A stretch of 64,000 bases of DNA, from positions 1,550,001-1,614,000 of the forward strand of contig CM060851.1 in NCBI GenBank assembly GCA_030737835.1, read 5' to 3'. The translations under genes were made by a program, and so were the position numbers. The notes beneath the pieces were generated by a model that was given only the letters and a program-made list of their open reading frames with translations, ran no database searches and was not told the DNA's origin. The DNA is from Acorus gramineus (Eukaryota; Streptophyta; Magnoliopsida; Acorales; Acoraceae). Positions within the stretch are counted from its first letter, which is position 1. The number at the start of each line of letters is the position of its first letter. This document shows, piece after piece, positions 1 through 12,300 of this stretch.

Positions 1-944
1 CACACCTTTTGAGGGTGTAATGATGATGACTGATTTATGAAACACAGATGTCGATGCATGTGTAGAGACAAAATTAAATCATGATGATGCATTTAAGCTG
101 ACCTGTTTGATAATAGTTTTTAACTTTAGCTGATAATAAAAAAGCTAAAAGTTTTTTAAAAAAATTTGTGCCACATGCACTGTTAATTTATAAGAATTGT
201 GATAATTAAACTTAATGAATTAAATGAATATATTAACATTAAAATGTGTTAATTGTAAAATATGATTAATAGAAGTTTGCTAAATTTTCAAGTGTTGATA
301 AAAATTTCTTATAAATTTTTAAAAGATAAGACAGAATATAATTTTTAGTTGTCTCTGTGTTTTCTCCATTTCCAAGAACCACTTGATGGTCCAAGTCCAA
401 TAAATGAGAGCACAAAATGAAAAGTTTAATTGGATTCCGTCAATTCAATGTGAACACAAATGAAAAGGGAAATAAATGTCCAGGTTCATAGCATCTTTGG
501 CGATCATTAAATCTTATTATATAAAATTTTAAAATTAAAATCATAATAATTAAATTTTAATCTCCTTATTTATAAAATTTAATTAAATTTAATATTTTAA
601 AATAATAAAATCCAACGATCTCAATCACATGCTATGAATTTGGACATTAATTACATGACCCGGAGGGGATTGATTCTACATGCCTTTTCATTTTCAACGA
701 AAAGAAAAAAGGGCAAGCACAGAATGCATAGTTGTGGTCCTGGCTATATTATAATTGGGGGAAAAGGATTTTTTTTTTTTTTGAAGATAAAAATGGGGGA
801 AAAATTGAGAGTTTATGTTCCACATGTATTAAAAGTAATAACTTTATTTTATATTGTATGGACGAAATAGAAAATTTGGGTTGTTGCTTTCGAATCCATT
901 TGTCTAATTGGGGAATCCGCGTACGCCGTCCATCTATACATATC
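1..944. other. AT-rich intergenic DNA, no gene seen
   Basis: No reading frame here resembles a known protein. The stretch is AT-rich with short homopolymers, such as a T run near 769-782. It ends at the 8-bp target duplication of the hAT element that follows. Confidence 0.6.
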
Positions 945-952
945 ATCCGTAC

Positions 953-1455
953 TAGACTTGTCAGTGGACTGCAGATCGATCGAAAAATTGATCTGAATTT
1001 GATCTAACAATAAAAACGGGCTAGGTCTGAGTCCACCCTAACTCGTTCTATGAACTCAATTGACCCAACTTAAATATTATGTGATTTTTTTTATATATGA
1101 TCCACCCCAACACCCATGATTTAATCTAACATTTATAACTATATACTGAATAATCATTTAAAATTTTAAGTATTTGAAATATTTTTACAATCTTTTAACT
1201 TCATGTAAAAGCATAATAATTCAAACCGTATTTCAAATGTTTCCTCATAAAACATTGAAAAATTAAAATAGTAAATAACTATTTATACTACACTAGACTT
1301 TATTAAAATAAATAAATGAATCCATTGTAGGTTCTTAAGAAGTTCATCGACCTCTTTTTGTCTGACCTAAGTATATTAATGGATCGACCCGACCTAACCC
1401 GAGACCCAATGACCAGAAAGACCTGAGACCCAGACCCGACCCGTTGACAAGCTTA
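953..1455. mobile_element. Short non-autonomous hAT element, 503 bp
   Basis: The left end reads TAGACTTGTCAGTGG. The reverse complement of the right end reads TAAGCTTGTCAACGGG. The element is flanked by a perfect 8-bp direct repeat ATCCGTAC at 945-952 and 1456-1463, the TSD size of the hAT superfamily. The right subterminal part is packed with GACCCG/GACCT motifs. No transposase frame is present, so it must have moved with enzyme from elsewhere. It shares its ends with the elements at 29265, 31610 and 48766. Confidence 0.82.
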
Positions 1456-1463
1456 ATCCGTAC

Positions 1464-1974
1464 CACCACCAATCGATAGGAATGGTCTGTCACATCAGCA
1501 GAATATGTCTGGTTTTTTCCCCTTGCCTGTAACATCTCTATATTTTTAGCCTTATATATTTATTTTAAATATATAATGAAAATTTTAATTGAAATTAAGT
1601 TATTTCATTTTTTCACTTTTGGCAGTGGGTCAAATGTGTTCAATTTGATTTATAATTATAAATTGATGTTGAAATATTTATTTTGTATTTTTTCAGAGAT
1701 CTTTATAGTCTCAAAAAGCTTTGGGTGAAATTTAGTGAGATTCAAAGTTCGAAAAATTAGGTTTTTAAGATTTTGTGTCAAGTTATTGGGTCCAGGGATC
1801 TGATTGCGAATCCAGAATACCTTTTAATAGCCTTTAGGGATCTGTCTGTAAATCATATAGGGATCTTTTTGTAAATCGGATAAGGACCTAGTTGTACACC
1901 CAAAATACTTGAGGGATCGTTCTATAATTTTAGTAAAAACCCCTTTTATATAGCACGTTTTGGATTAGGATATG
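1464..1974. other. AT-rich spacer with short degenerate direct repeats
   Basis: No gene seen. Between about 1793 and 1920 a phrase like 'agggatctgtttgtaaatc' recurs four or five times with changes. Such repeats are common in decayed transposon flanks. The copia fragment follows directly. Confidence 0.4.
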
Positions 1975-2446
1975 CATCATATTTCACATGCGATTGGGTT
2001 GGTTGCTCGACAGTCGTCGCTTCACTTCCGATCATTGTGTATTTCTCGGGCCTAACTTGGTCACTTGGAGAGCCAAAAAAACAACCTACTGTTTTCAAAT
2101 CCAACGCTGAATTGGAGTATCGGGCATTGGCTCAGTTTTGTGCAGATACTAAATGGTTTCATCATCTACTTCGTTACCATACATTACACCAATCCATCTC
2201 TTCAGCGATAACCTCAGCACAACTTACATGGCAACAAATCCAGTGTTTCATGCCCGCACCAAACACATTCATTCAGTTGGACTATCACTTTGTTTGAAAA
2301 CGTGTTGCTAATGGAAGTCATTGTGTGTGTTTTGTCCCTTCCGAATACCAACTTGCTAATATATTCACAAAAGGACTCCTGTGACACCAGTTTACCAAAC
2401 TCTACTCCAAACTTGTCTCTGTCCGGCAGCCAAGTTTGCAGGGGAA
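1975..2446 (+). mobile_element. Broken Ty1/copia LTR-retrotransposon fragment (RNase H end of pol)
   Basis: The translated sequence carries the hallmarks of the copia RNase H region: a KKQPTV block followed by an AE-EYRALA-like block, then NPVFHARTKHI-like and ANIFTKG-like blocks in the expected order, spread over more than one frame. Only the 3' end of pol remains. I see no integrase, reverse transcriptase or clear pair of LTRs. It is a fossil with several breaks and looks old. Its right edge meets a small hairpin at 2449. Confidence 0.75.
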
Positions 2447-2448
2447 TA

Positions 2449-2573
2449 TTAACAACACCAAGTCACATACGGATATGACAAAACCAACACCACCAAATCC
2501 CTTGATTTGTGGGATTCAGTTCCTAGTATCAATTTTGGATTTGCCATATGTGTAAGTGACTTGGTGTTGTTAA
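2449..2573. repeat. Small foldback hairpin, 18-bp perfect arms
   Basis: The arm TTAACAACACCAAGTCAC at 2449-2466 is matched exactly by its reverse complement at 2556-2573, with an 89-bp loop. It may be a small foldback element or a leftover of the adjoining retroelement. Family unknown. Confidence 0.6.
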
Positions 2574-3320
2574 AAAACCGAGCGAGGGACCAATTTGTTC
2601 TGCTGTGTGATTGACTCATGCGGTGAGGGTATTTCGAAATTGACATTTCAAACAGAATTTCACGGTGGTTATTGAAATCATGGTTGGTTTGAGATAACTA
2701 CGAATCAAATAGATTGAAAATAAATCCCATGTAAAAATATTAATATAAAAAACTTATTTAAAGATTTGAGGGTTACAAATAAAGAAATCCTATGCTCCCA
2801 TTTGGATAGAGAATTAAGTTATTTTGAAGTTTAGGACTATTTGGATAAAAATAAGGATACAATGATATTTTGTTTGGTTGTATTTTGAATTATTCTCGTT
2901 AGACAACGTAAAGTGTGGATAAAGATTTATATTCTTTTGAGTTAATAACATAAAATAACATAATTTTAAAGATTGATTGGAATTAAAATATCATTTTATA
3001 CTAATTAATTTTGACATACTAATTCTTATTTATTCTGACTTATTCTTATTTTTTGGGCTGGACTTGGCTGTAACTTAGACCCGTGGGCTCACAAGTCTTA
3101 CTGTGGTCATAGAATTTGGCTCGTCGTTCAACCTAAACCCAGCTTTCAATCTGGATCGCTCAATCAATAGACCCCCAATAACTTTGATAGTCCGTCCTTC
3201 ACCAGTTTCGTTGTATCGCGATCGTTCTGTAATCGCAATTGTTCATGTCCTCTGTTAATCGAATAATAGTGGGATGACGTCATTCTGAAAAACACTGTTA
3301 CAGAAAACGGAGAGATTTTC
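2574..3320. other. Intergenic region upstream of the RTE1-like gene
   Basis: AT-rich to about 3050, then rising in GC toward 3400. Any promoter of the RTE1-like gene should lie in its right part. I could not place a TATA box with confidence, and no protein-coding frame is convincing. Confidence 0.4.
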
Positions 3321-3329
3321 ATGTCCGTG

Positions 3330-3488
3330 CAACATAGTTGACTCAAAACCACCGAAGCTGTTTCTCTATCGGTCTCTGAAAGTCAGTCCTCCGCCCATAA
3401 CGGCGACGGTTTGGGCAAAATCCGACGGCGTCCGTACGATCGTCGCGGTTTCGGGCGCAGCGAATCGGTGGTTCTGATACCCTTTCAA
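3330..3488 (+). other. Probable 5' non-coding leader exon of the RTE1-like gene
   Basis: A GC-richer block with CCGACGGCG-like and CGTCGCGG-like runs stands out from AT-rich flanks and ends at a candidate donor (TTTCAA|GTAAATC, GT at 3489). A strong acceptor (CATTTCCTTGCAG, ending 6033) sits 33 bases before the coding start. A 5'-UTR intron of about 2.5 kb would join them. The left edge is a guess. Transcript data are needed to prove it. Confidence 0.45.
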
Positions 3489-6033
3489 GTAAATCATAGA
3501 TTTTTTTTTTTGCTTGGTTTGTTTCGAGGGTTGGTTAAAAAAAAGATCTTTTTTTTTTCTTGATTTGATGTTCTTTTTATTTGATTCTATATTTTGTGAA
3601 TCTTCTTTTTGAAAGTGATGGGAAGACCTAAAAAAATTTGATTTTTTTGGGTTATTTTGGGAAGGATTTGTAGTTTGTTATAAAAAAACACTAAATTGGG
3701 AGATTTTACAATCTTGTGTTAAGCTTTGATATCGGCTGAATTGTGATGAATGATGAAATGGGTTTGTCTTGTTTGATTTCATTAAGCATTTATTATGCAT
3801 TTTGTTAGAGACAATGAAGTTAATTATTGGAATTGGTGAGGCATGGAGGGATTTCATTTAAATGGCATCTGATTAGATCAGGAGGTTTGATTTTGAATGT
3901 GTATTTGGAACCTTAACTATTGGTGTATGTGATGAGTGTATTGGGAATTGGGAATTAGAAATGTGAGGTCATGCCTCTCTTTTTTTATGCAAATATTGGT
4001 TGTGTTAAACTGAGAGGAAGATATGATAAAGGAAATCGGGGAGTAGAGCATGTCGATGAGTTGCTATTCATTGAATTTCTCTTGTTTGTATGATAAATGA
4101 ACATTTGGTCGATTGTGCATTTGTCTATGAGCTCTTCACACCCAACACTATTTTTAGCTTGACTTGTCGACCCATGAAAGGTATATGGATTCATATGCAT
4201 TCGTATGGAAGCACATTCATTATTTATATGCATTCATAAGAAGATATTCTTCAAAGGCTAAAAATAGATCTAAAAGTAAGGTGGATGCATTTTTTATTTT
4301 TTGTCTATTGTTGGTTTTTCGAGAGGATGCTATTAGACAATGTAATATATGGTTCATGCTTGAAGAGATTAAAAGATATCCAGACCATTTTTAAGAGGAA
4401 TGATACTTTAATTCAACATTGAGGTCTCAAAACATTTACATCATCATGTGTTGTAATTGCTCATGTTTGAATCCTCTTAAAATAGTCATCTCCAGACCTT
4501 CAACCCTTTATTCAACAAAAAAAGTTCTTTCCTCATTTGTGCATCTGTTTTGAACTTGAGTATATTTTATCTCAATGCCTTTGATACAAGGAACTTGTAT
4601 ATATGCCAAACTCAATTACCAGTGTGTCATCTTACTTTATCTAGGCAAACTCAATGGCTAGTATATTTTTCTATAGATTTTTGTTGGAGAGTGGATACCA
4701 TTAGTGTGGTCATGATTGTTTGTTTTCACATGGTTCTCATCATCTCATGTTTCTTATGTTTTATAATCTCTCATTTTCTTTTGAAAATTTAAATTTTAAA
4801 AGTTCAGGGTCAATTGATGCTGAGTTTCTGCATAGTGAATATAGATTCAACTTTTTCTTGCAGTAATGATCGCCTATATTCCAAAGTTGTAGTGTATGAA
4901 TATTGAATATCCATGCATGTTGATATGTAGCTATTCATTGAAATCTCTTAGTTAGTTGAGATGGTGGCTATTAGTGGAGGACACCCCATTGTTCGTTTGA
5001 CTGTTGATGTTTTCCTGGGACGATGCAAATAGACAAGGTAATATGTGGTTCAAGCTTAAATGAAAATTAGAAGATCGAAGAGATTTAGACGATCGTTAAA
5101 TGCAATGGATCAGTAATGGGGATTGTTGGATTCATCACTGAGGTTTCAAAACATTTGAGAAAATAGCCATGTTATTATGTGGGTTTTCTAGGGAATTATC
5201 ACTGATATAAATTTGTGCATTGAAAATATTTCTTGTTTATAATAATCTGAGAGCTAACTTTAATTATGTTATTTTGTTAATAAATTTATTTTCAAAAGGG
5301 TTCATGTTGAGTCCTTCTGAAGGCGAGCCAGCAGACAGAGTGTGAAAGTTTCGCTCCAGTGTTTTTTCTTGGACGTTGAAAGTTGGACTCATCTTTGCAG
5401 CATTAGTTTAAACCCGGAAAACTCCACTCGAGATGAAAGTGAAAATAAAATCTTTTAGATTATGTCTTAGAACCATGGGTTTTTTTTCTGATGTGTGTCA
5501 TTTTTGAGCAATCAAATAGTTTACTAAACAAGGAAACATGACTTTAGATTCAATCAGTACTCAAAATTCTTTTTTTTTTCGTTTTCATTAAATTCGCTGT
5601 GCTTGTGGGCTTGGGTTTATTATTACTTGTAAATATATTGGTGGAGGACTTCTGTATAAGGTGAACCCAATCAGACAGCATACAGATATTTCAGAGTACT
5701 CTTGCTGGATAATAAAAAACCTGCTCTAGATTTCTGACTAACATATGTGTATCACTATTCTGTCTATTTTTATTGTGATATATACAATTTGTTAAATGGC
5801 TGCAATTGTTATTTGATCTGACATGAATTTTCGGGTTTCCAGCTAGCATTGTGTCACTGTATCTTGATAGTTTCTTTGTGTTGTTTTTTACATTATGATA
5901 TGTACAATGTGTTGGAGTGTTGCAATCGTTGATCTTGATCTTGCACTGATTACTCTTCTTTGACTCAAGGAAAAATTTTGGGTCTATATTGATAGATTTC
6001 TGTGGATTGAAGAATGTTGGCATTTCCTTGCAG
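3489..6033 (+). other. Probable 5'-UTR intron with two internal diverged duplications
   Basis: No conserved protein is encoded. Blocks at about 4045-4450 and 4915-5165 share ordered phrases (GCTATTCATTGAA; agacaa.gtaatat.tggttca; gaggt.tcaaaacattt), so one is a diverged copy of the other. A second pair at about 5740-5825 and 5850-5945 shares tattgtgatatatacaat-like and gttgcaat-like phrases. These look like old local duplications. Confidence 0.45.
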
Positions 6034-6066
6034 CTGGGATTGTCTGTGATCAAAGCTTTGTAAGCA

Positions 6067-7355
6067 ATGGATTTGGAAGCGACCGCTGACAGTGTGCCAA
6101 TGCTGAGGAAAATGTTTCTTCTTGGACCAATTGATCCAAAACGGGCTCGGTTTCCCTGCTGTTTAGTATGGACACCACTTCCTATTATATCATGGTTCAT
6201 ACCTTTCATTGGTCACATCGGCATCTGCAGGGAAGATGGAGTTATACTGGATTTTGCAGGACCAAACTTTGTTTGTGTAGACCATTTTGCATTTGGAGCG
6301 GTTGCACGTTACCTTCAGATTGACAGAGCTAAGGTATTGGCATCTTTTCTTTTGTTTGATATTTCCAATTTTAAAGCCCCAGATCCAGATCTCCGGCACA
6401 AACAGCCTGCACTTGTTCCATTTTTCAACTATCTGTCCATATTGTAGGATTCCACTAAAACACAATTTGAGGGACATATTTTTAAAAATTTAATCAAAAT
6501 ATCTGTTGAATAAAAAAAAACTGATTTTCTTTTGATTCCTAATGGGATTGGAAAATTGATAAACAATGGAGGAGAATAATGTATAAATGTGTAATGAGGG
6601 TAAAAATGGGGAAAAGTTGAATTTTGGATTCCTAAATGAATTCCTCTAGGGGCTCTTTTTTTTTTTGGATTTTTGGGAATCTATTTTGGAGGGGTGTTAA
6701 AAATGAATTTTAAATCAGATTTGCATGGAGTCTAATATTGACAAACCAACTTAGAAATCCATTTCCACATAATAAAATCTTCCCAGAATCAGTTCCAGGT
6801 GCTACCTGAATTATAAAAGATTGATTTTTAACTTTTTTAGTAGTTCACACAATGAGTAATGTATATGTGAATAATGTTATATCTGTCCAGCTTCATTAAA
6901 AATATTGATATCTCCTCTTACTAGTATATAACCTTCCGATATCTGCATGGCAGTGTTGTTGTTCCCCTGGCTTCAGTGGCTCAGAAAATCAACCCGAAGA
7001 AGTGATGACATATGATGATGCTCTCAGGAAAGGAACACAAGAATTCCAACACAGATCCTATAGTTTGTTCACCTGCAACTGCCATTCTTTCGTGGCGAAC
7101 AACCTCAACAGGCTGGTCTATGGAGGCCACGACAGATGGAACGTTGTGAATCTGGCGGCCATGATTTTCTTCAGGGGCAAGTGGGTGAGCAAAGCTTCCA
7201 TTGCGAAATCGTTCTTACCATTCTTTGTTGTCTTCCTCCTCGGGTTGTTCTTGGGCGGCCAGACTTTCTTGATCGTGTGGGCTGTTTTCACGCTCAGTCT
7301 CATTGGGTGGTTCTTGATTGGCACCTACTGCTTCAGAAGTCTCATCCAGTTGTAG
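6067..7355 (+). CDS. RTH: RTE1/RTE1-HOMOLOG family membrane protein (DUF778/TMEM222)
   Basis: Coding exons 6067-6333 and 6954-7355 (stop included) join in phase 0 and give 222 aa. The splice sites are AAG|GTATTG and CATGGCAG|TGTTG. The family hallmark [18 protein letters not shown] is near residue 22, followed by [20 protein letters not shown] and then [15 protein letters not shown] in exon 2. The C-terminal third is strongly hydrophobic, with two likely membrane spans, and ends CFRSLIQL. Family knowledge: RTE1 acts at Golgi/ER membranes and promotes signalling by the ethylene receptor ETR1. RTH is its paralogue, and human TMEM222 is a distant relative. The opening MDLEA and the short linker (CCCSPGF) make RTH/tomato GRL-type more likely than RTE1 proper, but I could not align them, so the symbol is tentative. 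The ATG follows a strong acceptor by 33 bases. The 3'-UTR probably runs to about 7580. Confidence 0.93.
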
Positions 7356-7599
7356 TGAAGAAAACAAAAACAGAGGTCATCGATTGTTTTTTCTTTCTTC
7401 TTCTCAACATTTTTAATGTGGTGCTGTATTATTCAACCACTGATGGGAACTTCGTTTCTTGGAGGATTGAATGTAAACTATATTGTTTTGTAGACTCCAG
7501 AGTGAAAATTTTATGAAACAATGTGTTTGTTGTCAGACTAGAATACTTTGTGATTGAGACTGAAATTTATATATAAAATATGTTTGGATGATTTTGTTT

Positions 7600-8233
7600 T
7601 TATAGGAGTCATATTTAATTCAAACATTTTTCAAATACCTGAAATGATCCAGCTTTTGAAGAAAAAAAAAGCTTTTAGTTATAAACAGTGGGGATTTTCA
7701 AGAATATAATGATTTTTTCGAAATCTAATTTTTAAAATAGTTTTAAGTGAAAAGCTCATTTTCAATGGAAATTTGTAAATGTTACTTGAGATTATCATCC
7801 AAACTTCTACATCAATATTATTCTTTTGAAAAAAACAAAGGAAAATGTTATGCTCAGTTTGTTTTATTAACTAAAACTCAGATCAAACATGTTTTTATTT
7901 ATTTTTAAATAGTAAACATCAATTAATAAAGTATATGCTTTGATAAAAAAATGTATATCTCTCCATTTTAAATTGAATGAATCCATTTTTAATAAGTGTA
8001 AAAAAATATTTAATGAGATATATATACAACATTTAACGAGATATATGCTTCACTGAATTTTTAAAGAGACTATATTTAAAAAAAAAAAAAAAAAAAACTA
8101 AAACTGAGTGCCACACCACTCAAAAATAAAACATATGACTTGATATTTTGTACTTTCTGGTTCTCAAATCTTTCTTATTTTGCATGCTGAAGTCATCAAA
8201 GATAAAAAAACCAAAAGTCTCAATCTTTGGTTT
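7600..8233. other. Intergenic AT-rich DNA, no gene seen
   Basis: Very AT-rich, with an A run of about 20 near 8079-8097. Phrases TATGTTTGGATGAT near 7579 and ATCATCCAAACTT near 7794 form weak inverted ends typical of MITEs, but I found no clean target duplication. Confidence 0.4.
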
Positions 8234-8242
8234 TTTTGACTT

Positions 8243-9016
8243 GGGGGCCGATACTCCCACCACCTTATTTCTCAAACACACCACCTTCTTAAACACACAA
8301 CCTACCCATTTAATTTTTTTACCAAACCCACCACCTTATAAGTATTCCTAAAACCGAAACACCAATCCCACCATTAACTCTCTCTTGTCTCTTCTTTCTT
8401 TCCTCATTCTTCCGTCTACCTCCCTTGTCGCCGCGACATTGGTCCCTACAATTCACCTCCCTGTGCCATCGGTCCGCGCGTGACATCGTCTCTGTGCTCT
8501 CAATCCACCATTGATTGATGAATGCTTCAAAGTTTTGTGGTATATTAATTTGACTACAGATTAGATGTAGTGTAACTATGAAATACCATCACTTCAATCC
8601 AAAAAACAACATATTTCAAGTTTGATGTGTACAATGTCAAAAATTATAACCCATTTCGACGAACACCTTGTCGTCATACTGAACAAGAAATCGACATCAT
8701 TCTTGTCGAACCGGGGTTAATAATTTATCTGTCTTGATAGCAACACAAAGGGATCTTGCTATATTGATAAGTTATCACCATGTGGTTTTGCATGTATTTT
8801 TAAAATTATTAAAATTAAAACATAGCTCGGTTGAAAGTGACACGAGGGAGTTGGGGAGTGGTATTAATAGACATATATATTAAACAATACTTGAGTTGGG
8901 AGTGACACGAGATAAGGAGTTGGGGAATGAAATTAATGATATATCGATAGGGTTTTTTGTTTTTGGTAATTAAAGGTGGTGGGTTTCAAAAGCGGATTGG
9001 TGGGAATATCTGCCCC
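8243..9016. mobile_element. Non-autonomous MULE, possible Pack-MULE, 774 bp
   Basis: The left end (GGGGGCCGATACTCCCACCACC) and the reverse complement of the right end (GGGGCAGATATTCCCACCAATC) are imperfect inverted repeats. They are flanked by 9-bp direct repeats matching 8 of 9: TTTTGACTT at 8234-8242 and TTTTGACGT at 9017-9025. A 9-bp TSD points to Mutator-like elements. The inside holds a CT-rich and then GC-richer block (about 8380-8510) unlike the AT-rich surroundings, which may be a captured piece of a host gene. No transposase is seen. Confidence 0.62.
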
Positions 9017-9351
9017 TTTTGACGTTCCATCTCTCCAATGGATGACTCTCTTTCTGGTTGAATACCACTCTAACTATGAAAGAGAGAATGCCAGTTACAT
9101 GCCAGCACCGACATGAACTATACTGTAGAACATATCAGTACTGCCAGACAAGTTTGCTATATTTGCTACTGTTTCCATACAAAATCTGCTCCTCCCATTA
9201 ATTACAGAATACAGAATTCTTTCTGAAGTCACGCACATCTATCTAAAAAAAGAGAAAAAGAGAAATCAAACCCTCTCTAATTACTCTCTCTCTTCTTTTT
9301 TCTTTTTTCTTCTCTGGATGTCTCTCTTCCTTCCTCCACCAATCTCTTCAC

Positions 9352-12300
9352 ATGACCAAGCCAAAGCCCCTCAGAAGGTCCCTGGATTCCTACACCATCA
9401 AAGGCACCGACAAGTCCATCAAACGTAAATCTCTCTCTCTCTCCCTCCCAAAACATTGATATTGGATGCAAAAATCTAATTTTGATGACACCCATATATC
9501 TTTTCTCTGCTTATTAAACTCTAATTTGATGTAAGATTTTGACTTTTTATGATTACCACCTCTCTGTCTCTCTTTCTGCCTCGGAAACGTTGATCATCGA
9601 TGTAAAAAAAACCAATTTTTATGACACCCAACTCTCCTGATTAATGTAAGATGTTTTTTTCTGACTCTAAAACATTGATGGTTGATGAGAAAATTTGATT
9701 TTTACGACACCCATATGTCCTTCTGCGTCTAAAACATCGATATCTAAAATTCCTATTTTTCATGACACCCATCTCTCTCTCTCTCTCTCTGCGCTCTTGT
9801 GGGTGGGTGCCTCTAAAATATTGATAATCGATGTAGATACCCGATTTTCAGGATACCCATCTCTCTATCTGCCTCTAAAATGATGATGGTTGATGCAAAA
9901 TTTCAAATATTTTGATGCCCATATCTCTGAATCATTGATAATTGATGTAAAAATCTGATTTTTTTTTTTTATCAATGCCTTTTTCTTCAATTTTGAAGCG
10001 GGTGATTGTGTTCTGATGCGTGCACCCGATCGTTCGAGGCTGCCTTATATCGCAAAAGTTGAATCGATCGAATCAGACAGCCGGGGACGCAATGTTCGTG
10101 TCCGGGTGCGGTGGTACTACCGGCCCGAGGAGTCGATAGGGGGGCGGAGGGCATTCCATGGGTCAAAGGAGGTGTTTCTGTCGGATCATTATGATGTTCA
10201 GAGTGCGGAAACTATCGAGGGCGCATGCGTTGTTCACAGCTTCAAGAACTATGTGAGGCTTGCGTCGGTGGGGAATGATGATTATTTCTGCAGGTTTGAG
10301 TATGACTCGCGCACCGGTGCGTTCAAACCTGATCGGGTTGCTGTGTGAGTTTCTACTTTATTGGCTTTTGTTTTGTTCTTTTGATTACTTTGGTGACATG
10401 AGATGGTATCTTTGGTAGACTGTGGTAAGTTTTCTGGTTGGTATTTTTATTGGGTCCTCCATAATTTGTCGCAGTTGATTGTAGTATATCATGATAAATT
10501 TTATCTTTTTCTTGAAATGGGTAATTTATAAATTGTAATTTTTCCATTTTAGAATGCCTGGTTTTTTTAATTGTATAATGTGGATCATCTGTGTTTATAT
10601 TTGGAATTAGATTAACTTTGATTCTTGATGGATTTTCGTGGATGGACAATGGTTGAGTTTTTCAGGTCTGTAGTTAAGTGTTATGTTTTATTTTAAGTGG
10701 TCATTGTTCATGAAAGCTAACGTAATTGAACTATTAATGGAGAAATTCTTTTCTTAATTGTGTCATCTTTAGCTTTAGTTGATTCGTAAATTCTAGAATA
10801 ATTGAGTGGTATTATGTATATCACTGTGAATTTTCCCTTTTCCAATGGGTTCTTCATTTATCTATAATTGGTTTATGAATGCAAAAATGTCTTTGAATGA
10901 CAAATATAAACTCTGCATTTGTGATGCTCAAAATTCTTTTTTGTTTTGTGATATCTTCCATTTGTTTATTTGTTCAATTTCCATGTTGCAGCTACTGCAC
11001 ATGTGAGATGCCTTATAATCCGGACGACCTTATGATTCAGTGTGAAGGATGTGATGATTGGTGAGTTGGAAAGGGTTCAGATCATGCCATTTCTTAGTGT
11101 TCTTATTGCTAACTTTGAATTTTGCTTTTATGTTGTTATATATTAGAGATTAAGTTTATCGACATCTTATTTGAAGTGTACACATTATGCTTTTTTTTTT
11201 CCGTTGAGATATACTTATTTATGAAAATCATTTTCGTATGAGTTTGAGTTGAGTTTTCTCAGAAACACAGAACCCATGGGAAATAGTAAAAAAGAAAAAA
11301 GAAAAAAAAAGGACACTGGTCAGTAAGCATAGATATATACATGAGGAGCAAGCATTGGTGGTGGAATAGTGGCTTGTTATATTGTAGAGGTTATGCTTTA
11401 GTGTTTTTTTATTCTCGGAAATAAATCGTAAGCTCGTGAAGTGATGTCTACATTCTCAGGTAGCTCTTTTTTTTTTCTTCATTACTTCTCATCTCTGTAG
11501 GGTCCAGTCTCTCTTTTCATCTGATGTAGGACTAGGACTAGCATTATAACATGAGAACATATTATTTTTAGTGGTGTTGTACGTCTAACACTTGTAAAAG
11601 AAGTTTGGTGTGGACCTTGGATATTAAATATAAAATTGTGAAAAAATAAAATAAAAACTTTTTCGGTTGATGAACTTTGAAAATGATGATGCATGCACAT
11701 TATGAGAGCCTGTTTAAATAATTTAGCACTATATAATTATACCTGACCATTCAAAGGAATAGATAATTATTGACTTTGGTATAGCCAAGTTAATTATATT
11801 GACAAGTAGTCTAGCACTCTATAGTGTATTTTGTTATGATTTACTGAGCTTATTTGGGAATCAAAAGTAGTGGCATAAGACATGAGAACTTCATGTAAAT
11901 TTTGAGGATTTTCGAATTGTTTTTACAGCTTTCTTTTCCGTTAAGTAGAATGGCCCCTGAAAATCTGTTAGCCATTTATTCAACTAGTATTCAAACACAT
12001 CTCTCATTAACCAATTCTTGGAAAAGGGAAAATTTCATAATTTTTCCTCCAATTCTTTGCGTAATCTCTTCAAAATCAACCTTAAATACATACATTTCAG
12101 ATGTATGTGCAGACCAAGATCCATGCATGGACATCATAGGTTTTACTCCACAACTTTGGTAATTGTGATGAGGAGTTGAGATATGTTACTGTAGCTAAAT
12201 ATACAAAGTGCATTGTAGTCCAACACCTCACAGGGCTCATCTTAGGCCCCTCCTAAATTCATACTCTGATCAAATCTTTGTGTATCATATTCAATCCAAA

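Noticed and set aside
5691-6209. 172-codon minus-strand open frame
   Set aside because: It is antisense to the leader intron and first coding exon of the RTE1-like gene and has no recognisable motif. The plus strand there encodes a clear conserved protein.
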